DNA of 64,000 nt from Nocardioides sp. URHA0032 (GCF_000620645.1 NZ_JIAV01000018.1:186001-250000); one strand, 5' to 3'; shown: positions 35,005 through 43,831, counted from the stretch's first letter. Translations and numbers: made by a program. Notes: generated by a model not told the origin, from the letters alone.

Positions 35005-37776
35005 TCACGCCCCCGGGGCCGGGGTCACCAGGGCGGCCCCGAGATCGCGCCGGGAGCTGATCCCGAGTTTCGTGTACACCTTGCGCAGGTGCCACTCGAC
35101 CGTGTGCGGGCTGAGGAACAGCTCCGCGCCGATCCTCGGGTTGGTCATGCCGTCCGCGGCCAGGGTGGCGATCTGTGCCTCCTGGGGCGTCAGGGCGGTG
35201 ACCGGCTCCGCGTCGCGCACCCGGACGTGCTCGCCGGTGGCGAGCAGCTCCCGGCGCGCGCGCTCCGCGAAGGCCGTGGCCCGCATCCCGCCGAACATGT
35301 CGTGGGCGGTACGCAGGTGCTCGCGAGCCGCGGCCCGCTGCCGGTGGCGGCGCAACCACTCGCCGTACAGGAGGTGCGTGCGCGCGACCTCGACCTCGAC
35401 GCGGTCGCGGGCGAACTCGCGGACCGCGGTGCGGTAGAGCTCGTCTGCCTCGTCCCCGTCGGCCACGAGCGCCCGGCACCGGGCCGCGGCGCCGCCGGCC
35501 CACCCGGAGCCGGCCGGACCGGTCAGGGCGAGCAGCCGTTTGACCGACTCCCGGGCCTGCGCGAGCTCGCCGCAGCGTACGGCGGCCTCGACGTGCTCCA
35601 CGAGGGAGAGCCCGGTGAAGTTGTAGCCATCGTGGTCGACACCCTGGCGGGCGGCGACCACGGCATCGTCGTACCGCCCGAGACCGTTGTAGATGACGGC
35701 CTGGACGAAGCCGGTGACCCCGAGGAGCGAGACCTCGCCGTGCTCCGTCGCGGCGGTGCGCGCATCCTCGAGGATGCCGGCAGCGGCGTCCAGCTCTCCG
35801 CGCCAGGCAGCGAGGACCAGGGCTGCATAGGTGTGGGGAGCGTTGCCGGTGGCCTCGGTGATGGCGTTCGCCTCGTCGATGAGCCGGCCGGCGACCGCGA
35901 AGTCGCCGTGATGGATGTCGACCCCGCCCGAGTAGATGAGCGCCGGTGGCAGCATGCCGAGCGCGCCGATGTCGCGGGCGACCCGGACCGCCCGGCGGGC
36001 CAGCCGGTCCCAGGCCGGCAGGTCCCAGGCGTGGTGGATGTAGGACTCGAGGGCGACGGGCACGAGCAGGAGCCAGCGCATGGCGGCGTCCCGGGTGGCG
36101 AGCTCCTCCTCCGCGAAGGGGTCGAGTGCCCGACGCAGCGCGGGGACGCCCGTCTCCGGGCCCTCTGCGAGAAGCGTCGCCACGCCGTCGAGCAACAGGT
36201 CGGCGGCGTGCGAGGCGGATGGGGGTGCGCCCGACGCCCGTGCGGCGACAGCGGCCGCGCGCGCGCCGGAGGGACCGTGCACGACGCCGGCGAAGACGTT
36301 GGCGCTGATCGCCTCCAGGTAGGTCTCCCGCGCCAGGGGCGATCCGGCGGCCGTGAACTGCGCGGCGGCCTCGAGCAGGAGGGGCGCGGCCTCGTCGCTG
36401 CGGCTGCGGGCGAACAGGATGCGTGCGCGCAGGCGGGCGAGGCGGGCGCGGTCCAGCGGGCTCAGCGGGTTCAGGTCGGCAAGCGAGGCGAGCTCGGTCG
36501 CGCGGTCCGGTGCCGCGGCTGAGAAGTGTGCCTCAGCCGCCGCGAGTGCCCGCCGGCCGCGCCGCCGCGGGTCCGGCGTCAGGTCCGCGGCTCGCTCCAG
36601 CAGCACCGCCTCGGCGGCCATCCCACCGCGCTGCCGGGCCCGGTCCGCGGCCTCCTCGAGGAGCGCCGCCACCTCCTCGTCCGGACCGTCGCTCGCCTGC
36701 GCCGCGTGCCACGCGCGCCGGTCCGGCTCGAGCACGGGGTCGGTCGCCTCCGCCAGCGCGCGGTGCACGGCTCGCCGTTCCTCGGCGTCGGCCTCGCGGT
36801 ACACGGCCGACCGGGCGAGCGGGTGCCGGAACCGCACGGACTCGCCGAACTCGATGAGGCCGGCCGCCTTCGCCGGTGCGGCGTCGGGCGTCACCTCGAG
36901 CAGCTCGGCGGCACGCAGCAGCAGCCGGGCGTCGCCCACCGGCTCCGCGGCCGCGATCAGCAGCAGCGCGCGCGTCTGCGACGGCAGCGCGGCCAGCCGC
37001 CGCATGAAGTCCTGCTCGACGCGGTTGGACACCGAGCCGGCGTCCGCCGAGTCCAGCCCGTACGCCAGCTCGGCGACGCTCCGACCACGGGACAGCTCCA
37101 GCAGCGCAAGCGGGTTGCCGCGGGTCTCGGCGACCACGCGCTCGCGCACACCGTCCTCGAGCCGGCCGTCGACGGACGCCTCGAGGAGCTGTCCGGCGGC
37201 GAGCGGGTCGAGCCCACCCAGCCTCACCTCCGGCAGTCCCTGCAGCGCCGCCTCGCCCTCCGGTTCGCGGACCGCGAACACCATCGCGACGGCTTCGGCG
37301 AGGAGCCGCCGGGCCACGAACTCGAGCGTCTGCAGCGAGACCTGATCGAGCCACTGGGCGTCGTCCACCACGACGAGGACCGGCCGGGTCTCCGAGGCCC
37401 GGGTGAGCAGCGTCAGCATGGCCAGACCGACGAGGAACCGGTCCGGCGGGTCACCGACCGCCATCCCGAAGGCCACCTGGAGGGCGTCGCGCTGAGGGTC
37501 CGGAAGCGCGCCGAGGTCAGCCAGGAACGGGGCACACAGCTGGTGGAGGCTCGCGTAGGCGAGCTCCATGTCCGCCTCGATGCCCTGGGCACGCGTGACC
37601 GTGGTGCCGGAGGCCTGCGCCGCGACGTACTCGAGCAGCACCGACTTCCCGATACCCGCCTCGCCCCTGACCACGCAGACACCGGAGGCACCCGACCGGA
37701 GGCCGGCCAGCAGGTCGTCGAGCACAGCACGCTCCGGACCCCGGCCGACGAGGCTGGGCAGCGGTGTCGCACTCAC
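35005..37776 (-). CDS. LAL-type LuxR regulator with AAA ATPase domain (second copy)
   Basis: A 923-residue paralogue of the regulator at 31344. Walker A is VRGEAGIGKSVLLEYVAAQA, Walker B is VLVVVDDAQWLDQ, and the C-terminal helix-turn-helix is LTPQEAQIATLAADGMTNPR to TVEWHLRKVYTKLGISSR. The GTG at 37776 (VSATPLPSLVGRG) has GAGGAG upstream and starts the ATPase domain; the frame is open further upstream only through the divergent flavoprotein gene. Ligand and target genes are unknown; the divergent flavoprotein at 37883 is a candidate target. Confidence 0.9.
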   Translation of the reverse strand: MSATPLPSLVGRGPERAVLDDLLAGLRSGASGVCVVRGEAGIGKSVLLEYVAAQASGTTVTRAQGIEADMELAYASLHQLCAPFLADLGALPDPQRDALQVAFGMAVGDPPDRFLVGLAMLTLLTRASETRPVLVVVDDAQWLDQVSLQTLEFVARRLLAEAVAMVFAVREPEGEAALQGLPEVRLGGLDPLAAGQLLEASVDGRLEDGVRERVVAETRGNPLALLELSRGRSVAELAYGLDSADAGSVSNRVEQDFMRRLAALPSQTRALLLIAAAEPVGDARLLLRAAELLEVTPDAAPAKAAGLIEFGESVRFRHPLARSAVYREADAEERRAVHRALAEATDPVLEPDRRAWHAAQASDGPDEEVAALLEEAADRARQRGGMAAEAVLLERAADLTPDPRRRGRRALAAAEAHFSAAAPDRATELASLADLNPLSPLDRARLARLRARILFARSRSDEAAPLLLEAAAQFTAAGSPLARETYLEAISANVFAGVVHGPSGARAAAVAARASGAPPSASHAADLLLDGVATLLAEGPETGVPALRRALDPFAEEELATRDAAMRWLLLVPVALESYIHHAWDLPAWDRLARRAVRVARDIGALGMLPPALIYSGGVDIHHGDFAVAGRLIDEANAITEATGNAPHTYAALVLAAWRGELDAAAGILEDARTAATEHGEVSLLGVTGFVQAVIYNGLGRYDDAVVAARQGVDHDGYNFTGLSLVEHVEAAVRCGELAQARESVKRLLALTGPAGSGWAGGAAARCRALVADGDEADELYRTAVREFARDRVEVEVARTHLLYGEWLRRHRQRAAAREHLRTAHDMFGGMRATAFAERARRELLATGEHVRVRDAEPVTALTPQEAQIATLAADGMTNPRIGAELFLSPHTVEWHLRKVYTKLGISSRRDLGAALVTPAPGA

Positions 37777-37882
37777 CTGGGCTCCTCGGGACGGTTCCGG
37801 GCAAACGCTACCCGGGCTCGTCACATCCGGCGCGCCTGCTCGGTCAAGCCGGACGAGGACACGTCTGCGTCGAGGAGGCCCC

Positions 37883-39610
37883 ATGCATCGTGAGCACCAG
37901 CTCGCGACGTCCGTGCTCGTGATCGGCACCGGTGGTGCCGGGCTGCGAGCGGCGATCGAGCTCGCCGAGGCCGGCGTCGCCGTCCTGGCCGTGGGCAAGC
38001 GCGCCCCCGACGACCCGCACACGGTGCTGGCCGCCGGCGGCATCAACGCGGCCCTCGCCACCACCGACGCCGCGGACACGTGGGAGCAGCACGCCGCGGA
38101 CACGCTGCAGGAGAGCGCCCTGCTGGCCGACCCGCGCACGGTCCAGGTCGTCGCCAGGAACGCCGCCCGGGCGATCCACGACCTCGAGCGCTACGGCATG
38201 CGCTTCGACCGGCAGCCGGACGGGCGGATCCAGCAGCGCTGGTTCGGCCCGCACACGCATCGGCGGACCGCGTTCGCCGGGGACCACACCGGCCTGGAGG
38301 TGCTGCGGGTGCTCCGCGAGCGCATCGCGAGCCTCGAGGTCCCGGTGATCTCCACGCTCTACGTGACCCGACTGCTGGTCGACGAGGGGTCGGTGTTCGG
38401 CGCCTACGGGTTCGACCTGGTCGACGGTTCCCGCTACCTGGTCCACGCCGACGCGGTCATCCTGGCCACGGGTGGCCACACGCGCATCTGGCGGCGGACG
38501 TCGTCGCGCCGGGACGAGAACACCGGCGACTCCCTGCGTCTCGTCGTCGAGGCCGGGGGCCGAGTTCGAGCTGCCGAGCTGGTGCAGTTCCACCCGTCCG
38601 GGCTGCTCGAGCCCGAGCACGCCGCCGGCACGCTGGTCAGCGAGTCCGCGCGCGGCGAGGGAGGCGTGCTGTTGAACAACCTCGGCGAGCGATTCATGGC
38701 GCGCTACGACCCCGAGCGGATGGAGCTCTCGACGCGGGATCGGGTCGCGCGAGCGTCGTACACCGAGATCCGGGAGGGCCGCGGCTCGCGGGCCGGCGGC
38801 GTCTGGCTGGACCTCTCCCACCTGCCGCGGGAGACGATCCTGACCAGGCTGCCCGCTGTCTACCGCACCCTCCTCGACGTGCAGATGCTCGACGTCACCC
38901 GCGACCCCGTCGAGGTCGCGCCGACGGCGCACTACTCGATGGGCGGCGCCTGGGTGCGCCCGGACGACCACAGCACCGACGTCCCCGGGTTGTTCGTGAT
39001 CGGCGAGGCAGCGAGCGGCCTGCACGGCGCCAACCGGCTCGGCGGGAACTCCCTGGCCGAGCTGCTCGTCTACGGCAGGCTGACCGGCCGTGCCGCGGCC
39101 GACTACTCCGCCGGCCTGAGCTCGCAGCACCGCTCGCTCGGTGCCGTCCAGGACGCGGAGGCGGAGGTCGACCGGTCGCTCGCCGCCGAGGGCGGGCAGA
39201 ACGTCCGCGCCCTGCAACGTGCGATCCGCGACCTGATGACCGAGCACGCGGGTGTCGTCCGCGACGAGACCGGACTGCTCGAGGGACTAGCGGGGGTGGC
39301 CGAGATCGAGGAAAGGATGGCCGACGTCGCGGTGCACACCGACATCAGCGGCTACCAGGACCTCGCCCACGCCTTCGACCTGCGCTCGGCGGCACTGGCC
39401 GCACGGGCCACGCTGGAGTGCGCCCTGGAACGCCGCGAGACCCGAGGAGCTCACCAGCGCTCGGACTTCCCCCGGGAGGACCCGCAGCTGCAGGTGAACC
39501 TCGTCTGGTCGCCGAGCACCGGAGTCCGACGTGAGCCGGTCGCCTCGATCCCGACGCACCTCGCCGAGCTGATGCACCCGGTCCCGACCGAGGGCCGGCT
39601 GCTCGAGTAG
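37883..39610 (+). CDS. SdhA/FrdA-type FAD-binding oxidoreductase, orphan
   Basis: A 575-residue flavoprotein. The FAD motif is VLVIGTGGAGLRAAIELAEA (11-30). H46 in DDPHTVLAAGGINAAL sits where SdhA/FrdA bind FAD covalently; NadB lacks it. Further landmarks are LVQFHPSGL, ESARGEGGVLLNN, TAHYSMGGAWV and NRLGGNSLAELLVYGR, so succinate/fumarate-type dicarboxylate chemistry is likely. No iron-sulfur or membrane-anchor subunit is adjacent. RBS GAGGAGG at 37872-37878 sets the ATG at 37883. It is divergent from the LAL regulator with about 105 bp between. A hairpin follows at 39631. Confidence 0.85.
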   Translation: MHREHQLATSVLVIGTGGAGLRAAIELAEAGVAVLAVGKRAPDDPHTVLAAGGINAALATTDAADTWEQHAADTLQESALLADPRTVQVVARNAARAIHDLERYGMRFDRQPDGRIQQRWFGPHTHRRTAFAGDHTGLEVLRVLRERIASLEVPVISTLYVTRLLVDEGSVFGAYGFDLVDGSRYLVHADAVILATGGHTRIWRRTSSRRDENTGDSLRLVVEAGGRVRAAELVQFHPSGLLEPEHAAGTLVSESARGEGGVLLNNLGERFMARYDPERMELSTRDRVARASYTEIREGRGSRAGGVWLDLSHLPRETILTRLPAVYRTLLDVQMLDVTRDPVEVAPTAHYSMGGAWVRPDDHSTDVPGLFVIGEAASGLHGANRLGGNSLAELLVYGRLTGRAAADYSAGLSSQHRSLGAVQDAEAEVDRSLAAEGGQNVRALQRAIRDLMTEHAGVVRDETGLLEGLAGVAEIEERMADVAVHTDISGYQDLAHAFDLRSAALAARATLECALERRETRGAHQRSDFPREDPQLQVNLVWSPSTGVRREPVASIPTHLAELMHPVPTEGRLLE

Positions 39611-39630
39611 GGAACCCACGCGAGGACGTC

Positions 39631-39656
39631 CCGCGCATGTGACTGTCACGGCGCGG
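39631..39656 (+). terminator. Hairpin after the flavoprotein gene
   Basis: CCGCGC (39631-39636) pairs with GCGCGG (39651-39656), and GTGAC pairs with GTCAC inside, with a single-base centre. It lies 20 bp past the flavoprotein stop and 40 bp before the next gene. The inner GTGAC-T-GTCAC could instead be an operator. Confidence 0.5.
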
Positions 39657-39695
39657 CATCCGGTCCGGTCGGGGGTTCAGACGAGGAGGTGACCC

Positions 39696-40022
39696 GTGAC
39701 CGAGGTACTGATGACCTGCACGCGCTGCGACGACGAGATCGCCGTCGCCATGGACGTCGCGATCCTCCGCATGGACGTCGAGCCACGTGCCCACGCCGAG
39801 CTGCTGTTCTGCTGCCCGACGTGCGGCGCGCCGAGCGTGCGCCAGGTGGTCGGCGAGCTGCTCACCCTCCTGCTCTTCGTGGGCGTGGAGCCGCTCTGCC
39901 TGAGCGAGCCGACGCTGCCGCGCGAGGACCGCGCGCCCGCGCACCGGCAGTTGACTCCGGACGACCTGCTCGCGTGGCACGAGCAGCTCGACGGCGTCAG
40001 CTTCGTCACTCCCTGGGAGTGA
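39696..40022 (+). CDS. Zinc-ribbon-like small protein
   Basis: A 108-residue protein with two Cys pairs, CTRCDDE and CCPTCGAPS, separated by about 30 residues, a typical zinc-ribbon layout. The C-terminal half (QLTPDDLLAWHEQLDG) is helical. The GTG at 39696 has GAGGAGGTG upstream. Similar small proteins appear in actinobacterial genomes without known function. The stop overlaps the GTG of the hydrolase remnant at 40019. Confidence 0.65.
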   Translation: MTEVLMTCTRCDDEIAVAMDVAILRMDVEPRAHAELLFCCPTCGAPSVRQVVGELLTLLLFVGVEPLCLSEPTLPREDRAPAHRQLTPDDLLAWHEQLDGVSFVTPWE

Positions 40023-40489
40023 CGAGCGGTGTCACGGGCGGCGAGGGTGCCCCGTCGATCCCGCTGCGGTCGCTGTCGGGCGGGCCCGGCTCGGCGCTGT
40101 CGGTGAGCGATCCGACCACGATCTTCGGCTTCGTGCCGGCGACGCTGCCGCCCACCGCGACCAGCGACGTCTACCTGAAGAAGACGACGTTCCTGACGTC
40201 GTTCGCCACCGGCCTCAGCAAGCACACCGCGGCCGCCCTCAGGGCCACGCAGCGACCGGTGACGCTCGGCGCGCTGAACGAGCCGTCCGGCATCCCGGCG
40301 TGGGACACCATCCCGAGCTGGTACCTGATCGGCACCCAGGACAAGGTCATCCCGGCCAGTGCGCAGCGCGCGATGGCCGTGAAGGCGGGCTCGACGACCG
40401 AGCGGTTCAAGGCCGGCCACCTCGGTCTCATCACGGACCCCGGTGCCGTCGTCCGCGTGATCACCGATGCGGCGCTCGCCACTCGCTGA
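40019..40489 (+). pseudogene. N-terminally truncated alpha/beta hydrolase
   Basis: The 156 codons correspond only to the C-terminal half of the small alpha/beta hydrolase family found intact at 41535 and 25010. Matching parts are TAAALRATQRPVTLGALNEP, IPSWYLIGTQDKVIP and AGHLGLITDPGAVVRVIT. The oxyanion loop and GHSYGG nucleophile elbow are gone. A GTG at 40019 overlaps the upstream stop, so a stub could still be translated, but no triad can form. The 5' part (up to about 40080) is unrelated filler, consistent with a deletion joining the zinc-ribbon gene to the middle of the hydrolase. Confidence 0.75.
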
Positions 40490-40551
40490 CCCGTCACAAG
40501 TCCGACGGCTGCGCTGTCGGATTGACGTACGTCCCATCTGAAAGGACAACC

Positions 40552-41499
40552 ATGAGCAACCACCACCTCGAGACCGAGGCGCAGGCCCTGACGGACGCCA
40601 CCGCGCAGCCGCCGTACTTCTACGAGATGACCCCCGAGCAGGCGCGCAAGGTGCTCGACGACGTGCAGGCGGCCCCGATCGCCATGCCCGACGTCGACGA
40701 GAAGTGGATCACCGTCCCGGCCGCGGTCGGCGACGTGCGGGTCCGGATCGTCAAGCCGCTCGGCACGACCGAGGCGCTGCCGGTGGTGCTCTACATCCAC
40801 GGCGGCGGCTGGGTCCTCGGCAACGCCGGCACCCACGACCGGTTGGTCCGCGACCTCGCGACCGGTGCCGACGCGGCCGTCGTGTTCGTCGAGTACGACC
40901 GGTCCCCCGAGGCCCGGTACCCCGTCGCCATCGAGCAGGCCTACGCCACCGCGCAATGGGTGGTCGCGAACGGTGCGGCCGAGGGCCTCGACGCCTCCCG
41001 CCTCGCCGTCGCCGGCGACTCCGTCGGCGGGAACATGGCGGCCGCCGTGGCCATCATGGCCAAGCAGCGCGGTGACGTGACGTTCTGCCACCAGTCGATG
41101 TACTACCCCGTCACCGACGCCGCGCAGGACACCGACAGCTACCTCGAGTTCGCCGAAGGGCCGTTCCTCCTGGCCAAGTCGATGGCCTGGTTCTGGGACG
41201 CCTACCTCCCCGACGAGGAGAGGCGCAACGAGATCACTGCGTCCCCGCTGCGGGCCACGACCGCGGAGCTGTCCGGCCTGCCCGAGGCGTTTCTCATCGT
41301 GGACGAGAACGACGTGCTCCGCGACGAGGGCGAGGCCTACGCCCGCAAGCTCATCGAAGCCGGCGTCCGCACGACCACGGTCCGCTACAACGCCACGATC
41401 CACGACTTCATGATGCTCAACCCCTTGCGGAGCTCGGCCGCGTCCACGGGCGCCGTGGAGCAGGCAGTACACGTCCTCCGCAAGGCATTCGCGGCCTGA
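40552..41499 (+). CDS. Alpha/beta hydrolase (HSL-like, fold 3)
   Basis: A 315-residue hydrolase of the hormone-sensitive lipase type. The oxyanion motif HGGGW is at 83-87, the nucleophile is S157 in GDSVGGN, the acid lies in LIVDENDVLRDEGEAYARKL, and the histidine in ATIHDFMMLN. Such enzymes act on short acyl or carbamoyl esters; the substrate is unknown. RBS GAAAGGA precedes the ATG. It lies 62 bp after a decayed hydrolase and 35 bp before an intact one, probably in one transcript. Confidence 0.88.
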   Translation: MSNHHLETEAQALTDATAQPPYFYEMTPEQARKVLDDVQAAPIAMPDVDEKWITVPAAVGDVRVRIVKPLGTTEALPVVLYIHGGGWVLGNAGTHDRLVRDLATGADAAVVFVEYDRSPEARYPVAIEQAYATAQWVVANGAAEGLDASRLAVAGDSVGGNMAAAVAIMAKQRGDVTFCHQSMYYPVTDAAQDTDSYLEFAEGPFLLAKSMAWFWDAYLPDEERRNEITASPLRATTAELSGLPEAFLIVDENDVLRDEGEAYARKLIEAGVRTTTVRYNATIHDFMMLNPLRSSAASTGAVEQAVHVLRKAFAA

Positions 41500-41534
41500 G
41501 CCTCCCCCTCCCCCCGAAACGAAGGAGCACCACC

Positions 41535-42272
41535 ATGTCCGAGAAGTCCCCTGTCGTCGTCCTGGTGCACGGCGCGTTCGCCGAGTCCTCCAGCTGGTAC
41601 GGCGTGATCGAGCAGCTGCAGGCTCGAGGCGTCGACGCCGTGGCCGTCGCCAACCCGCTGCGCAGCGTGCGCGGCGACGCGACGTACCTGCGTGACGTGA
41701 TCGCCGGGCTCGACCGGCCCGTCCTGCTGGTCGGCCACTCGTACGCCGGCATCGTGATCACCGGCGCCGCCGGAGCCGCGAACCCGGCCGTCGTGGGCCT
41801 GGTGTACGTCGCGGGATTCGCGCCCGACGAGAACGAGAGCGCCTTCGAGCTGTCGGCGCGACACCCGGGCAGCACGTTGGGCGACGCGCTCACGGCCTAC
41901 CCGGTCACGACCGGTGGCGACGAGCTCGCCATCCGTGCGGAGTCCTTCCACCAGCAGTTCTGCGCCGACGTCCCCGCGTCGGTCGCCGCGCTGATGGCGA
42001 GCACGCAGCGACCCATCACCCAGCAGGCGCTCACCGACGGCCTGCCGACCGACCAGCCCGGCTGGAAGTCCCTGCCGAGCTGGTTCGTCATCGGCGAGGA
42101 CGACCGCAACATCCCGGCGGCCGAGCTGCGCGCGGAGGCAGAGCGGGCCGGCGCACGGGCCGTGGTCGAGGTGAAGGGTGCCTCGCACGCGGTCGCGGTC
42201 TCGCACCCCGAGGTGGTCGCCGAGACGATCCTCGACGCACTCGCAGCCGTGACGTCGGACCAGGCGGCCTGA
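41535..42272 (+). CDS. Alpha/beta hydrolase
   Basis: A 245-residue hydrolase with oxyanion loop VVLVHGAFAESSSWYGVIEQ, nucleophile S69 in VGHSYAGIVI and the late histidine in VKGASHAVAVSHPEVV. The usual Gly after the nucleophile elbow Tyr is Ala here. It is of the same subfamily as the hydrolase half at 25010 and the remnant at 40019. AAGGAG lies 8 nt before the ATG. The cytochrome b gene begins 4 bp after its stop, so the two are very likely cotranscribed. The substrate is unknown. Confidence 0.87.
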   Translation: MSEKSPVVVLVHGAFAESSSWYGVIEQLQARGVDAVAVANPLRSVRGDATYLRDVIAGLDRPVLLVGHSYAGIVITGAAGAANPAVVGLVYVAGFAPDENESAFELSARHPGSTLGDALTAYPVTTGGDELAIRAESFHQQFCADVPASVAALMASTQRPITQQALTDGLPTDQPGWKSLPSWFVIGEDDRNIPAAELRAEAERAGARAVVEVKGASHAVAVSHPEVVAETILDALAAVTSDQAA

Positions 42273-42275
42273 GCC

Positions 42276-43622
42276 ATGACCACGCCGAGGAGGTCCCTCC
42301 TGACCCGCGCCGTTCCGTTGCACTGGTCGTCTCTCCTCGGCGTCGTCTCCGTGGCATGCCTGGCGGTCCTGACCGTCACCGGCGTCGTGCTGATGTTCTT
42401 CTACGATCCGTCGTCCGACACCGTCCGGTACGACGGGTCGTACACGCCCCTCCAGGGTGTCGAGATGTCGAAGGCGCTGGCCAGCACCCTCCACCTCTCC
42501 CTGGACGTGCCGGGCGGCCTGCTCGTCCGGCAGACCCATCACTGGGCCGCGCTCGTGCTGCCCGCCTCCTTGGTGCTGCAGCTCCTCACCACCTTCTTCA
42601 CCGGCGCCTTCCGCCGGCCACGCCAGTGGAGCTGGGTGCTCCTGGCGCTGACCTTCGTCCTCGTCCTCGCGGCCGGCTGGAGCGGTTACGCCCTCCCCGA
42701 CGACCTGCTCGCGGGCACGGGGCTCCGCATCGCTGAGGGAATCGCGGTCGCCATCCCGTACGTCGGCACCCGCGCCGCGTTCCTCCTCCTGGGGGGCGAG
42801 TTCCCCGCGAGCGTGGTGACCCGCATGTACTGGCTCCACGTCGCGATCGTGCCGGCGCTGCTCACCGGCGTGCTCGCACTCCGGCTGCGCCTGGTCCTGC
42901 GTCGGCAGCCGGCCCAGTTCCCGGGACCTGGTCGCACCGAGTCCGACGTCGTCGGGCTGCCGCTGCGCGCGGTCGCCGTGCGGGCGGCCGGGCTGTTCCT
43001 CGTGACCACGGGCGTCCTGGTCCTGCTCGCCGGAACCGTGACCATCGACCCGGTCTGGCTCCACGGCCCTTCCTCGACCGGTCAGGCGTCGTCGGGCAGT
43101 CAGCCCGACTGGTACACGAGCTTCCTCGACGGCGCGCTGCGCCTGGTCCCGCCCGGCTGGGAGGTGACCGGCCTCGGCGGCACCTGGTCCCTGACCGTGC
43201 TGGTTCCGCAGGCGGTCGTCGCGGTGTTCCTGGCCGCGATCATCGGCTGGCCGTTCCTGGAAGCTCGCCTGACCGGCGATCGGCGCGACCACCACCTGCT
43301 CGACCGCCCGCGCGAGCACCCGACCCGCACCGGCCTCGGCGCCGCGGGCGTCACGTTCTTCCTCGTCCTCTGGCTCTCCGGCAGCACGGACGTGGTCGCC
43401 ACCCAGCTGCACATCTCGTTCGAGTCCCAGGTGGCGGCGCTGCGCGTCGTCCTGTTCGCCGGCCCCCTCATTGCCTTCTGGACGACGCGCTGGCTCTGCC
43501 GGTCGCTCGCCGGCCACGAGCGCGAGGAGCGGCTCGAGGGCTACGAGACGGGCCGCATCCTCCGCAGCCCCGAGGGCGGCTACACCGAGGTGCACCGCCC
43601 GCTCCCCAGCCTGCGCGGGTGA
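42276..43622 (+). CDS. Orphan QcrB-like cytochrome b with only one heme-ligand pair
   Basis: A 448-residue membrane protein with about eight transmembrane helices and clear likeness to actinobacterial QcrB (FFTGAFRRPRQWSW, QFPGPGRTESDVVG, SQPDWYTSFLDGALRLVPPG, HISFESQVAALR). The first ligand of each pair is present: H88 in RQTHHWAAL and H188 in MYWLHVAIVP. The second is replaced: Q102 in LVLQLL, where QcrB has VHMM, and R203 in ALRLRL, where QcrB has GLHLAL. Those two positions ligate heme bH, so only heme bL should remain. No qcrA or qcrC is nearby. The N- and C-terminal extensions of QcrB are lacking. Confidence 0.85.
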   Translation: MTTPRRSLLTRAVPLHWSSLLGVVSVACLAVLTVTGVVLMFFYDPSSDTVRYDGSYTPLQGVEMSKALASTLHLSLDVPGGLLVRQTHHWAALVLPASLVLQLLTTFFTGAFRRPRQWSWVLLALTFVLVLAAGWSGYALPDDLLAGTGLRIAEGIAVAIPYVGTRAAFLLLGGEFPASVVTRMYWLHVAIVPALLTGVLALRLRLVLRRQPAQFPGPGRTESDVVGLPLRAVAVRAAGLFLVTTGVLVLLAGTVTIDPVWLHGPSSTGQASSGSQPDWYTSFLDGALRLVPPGWEVTGLGGTWSLTVLVPQAVVAVFLAAIIGWPFLEARLTGDRRDHHLLDRPREHPTRTGLGAAGVTFFLVLWLSGSTDVVATQLHISFESQVAALRVVLFAGPLIAFWTTRWLCRSLAGHEREERLEGYETGRILRSPEGGYTEVHRPLPSLRG

Positions 43623-43810
43623 GCGTCGTGGACCTGACGTCCTGCCCCGAGTGCGGCGGCGCCGCCGAGGTCGAGTGGCGCACTGTCCTCGAGAGCACCG
43701 ACGGCCCGGTCGAGCACGCCCGGATCAGGTGCGTGCGACGGCACTGGTTCCTGCTGCCGCTCGAGCGGCTGGCCATCGCCCCGGCCTACCGGCCGCCTCG
43801 AGGCCACTGA
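43619..43810 (+). CDS. Small zinc-ribbon-like protein
   Basis: A 63-residue protein starting at the GTG that overlaps the cytochrome b stop (GTGA). It carries CPECGGAAEVEWR and a later single Cys (RIRCVRRHWFLLPLERLA). The overlap implies translational coupling to the cytochrome b gene. It could bind a metal, but with only three cysteines and a histidine the site is uncertain. The function is unknown. Confidence 0.6.
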   Translation: MSVVDLTSCPECGGAAEVEWRTVLESTDGPVEHARIRCVRRHWFLLPLERLAIAPAYRPPRGH

Positions 43811-43831
43811 CGTCCGGGACGAGTCACCGGG

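Noticed and set aside
33163..36522. A 1119-codon plus-strand frame opposite the two LAL regulator genes
   Set aside because: It is antisense to two clear regulator genes and an ECF sigma gene, and its sequence is low-complexity Arg/Ser/Gly with no domain. High GC at third positions keeps such frames open.
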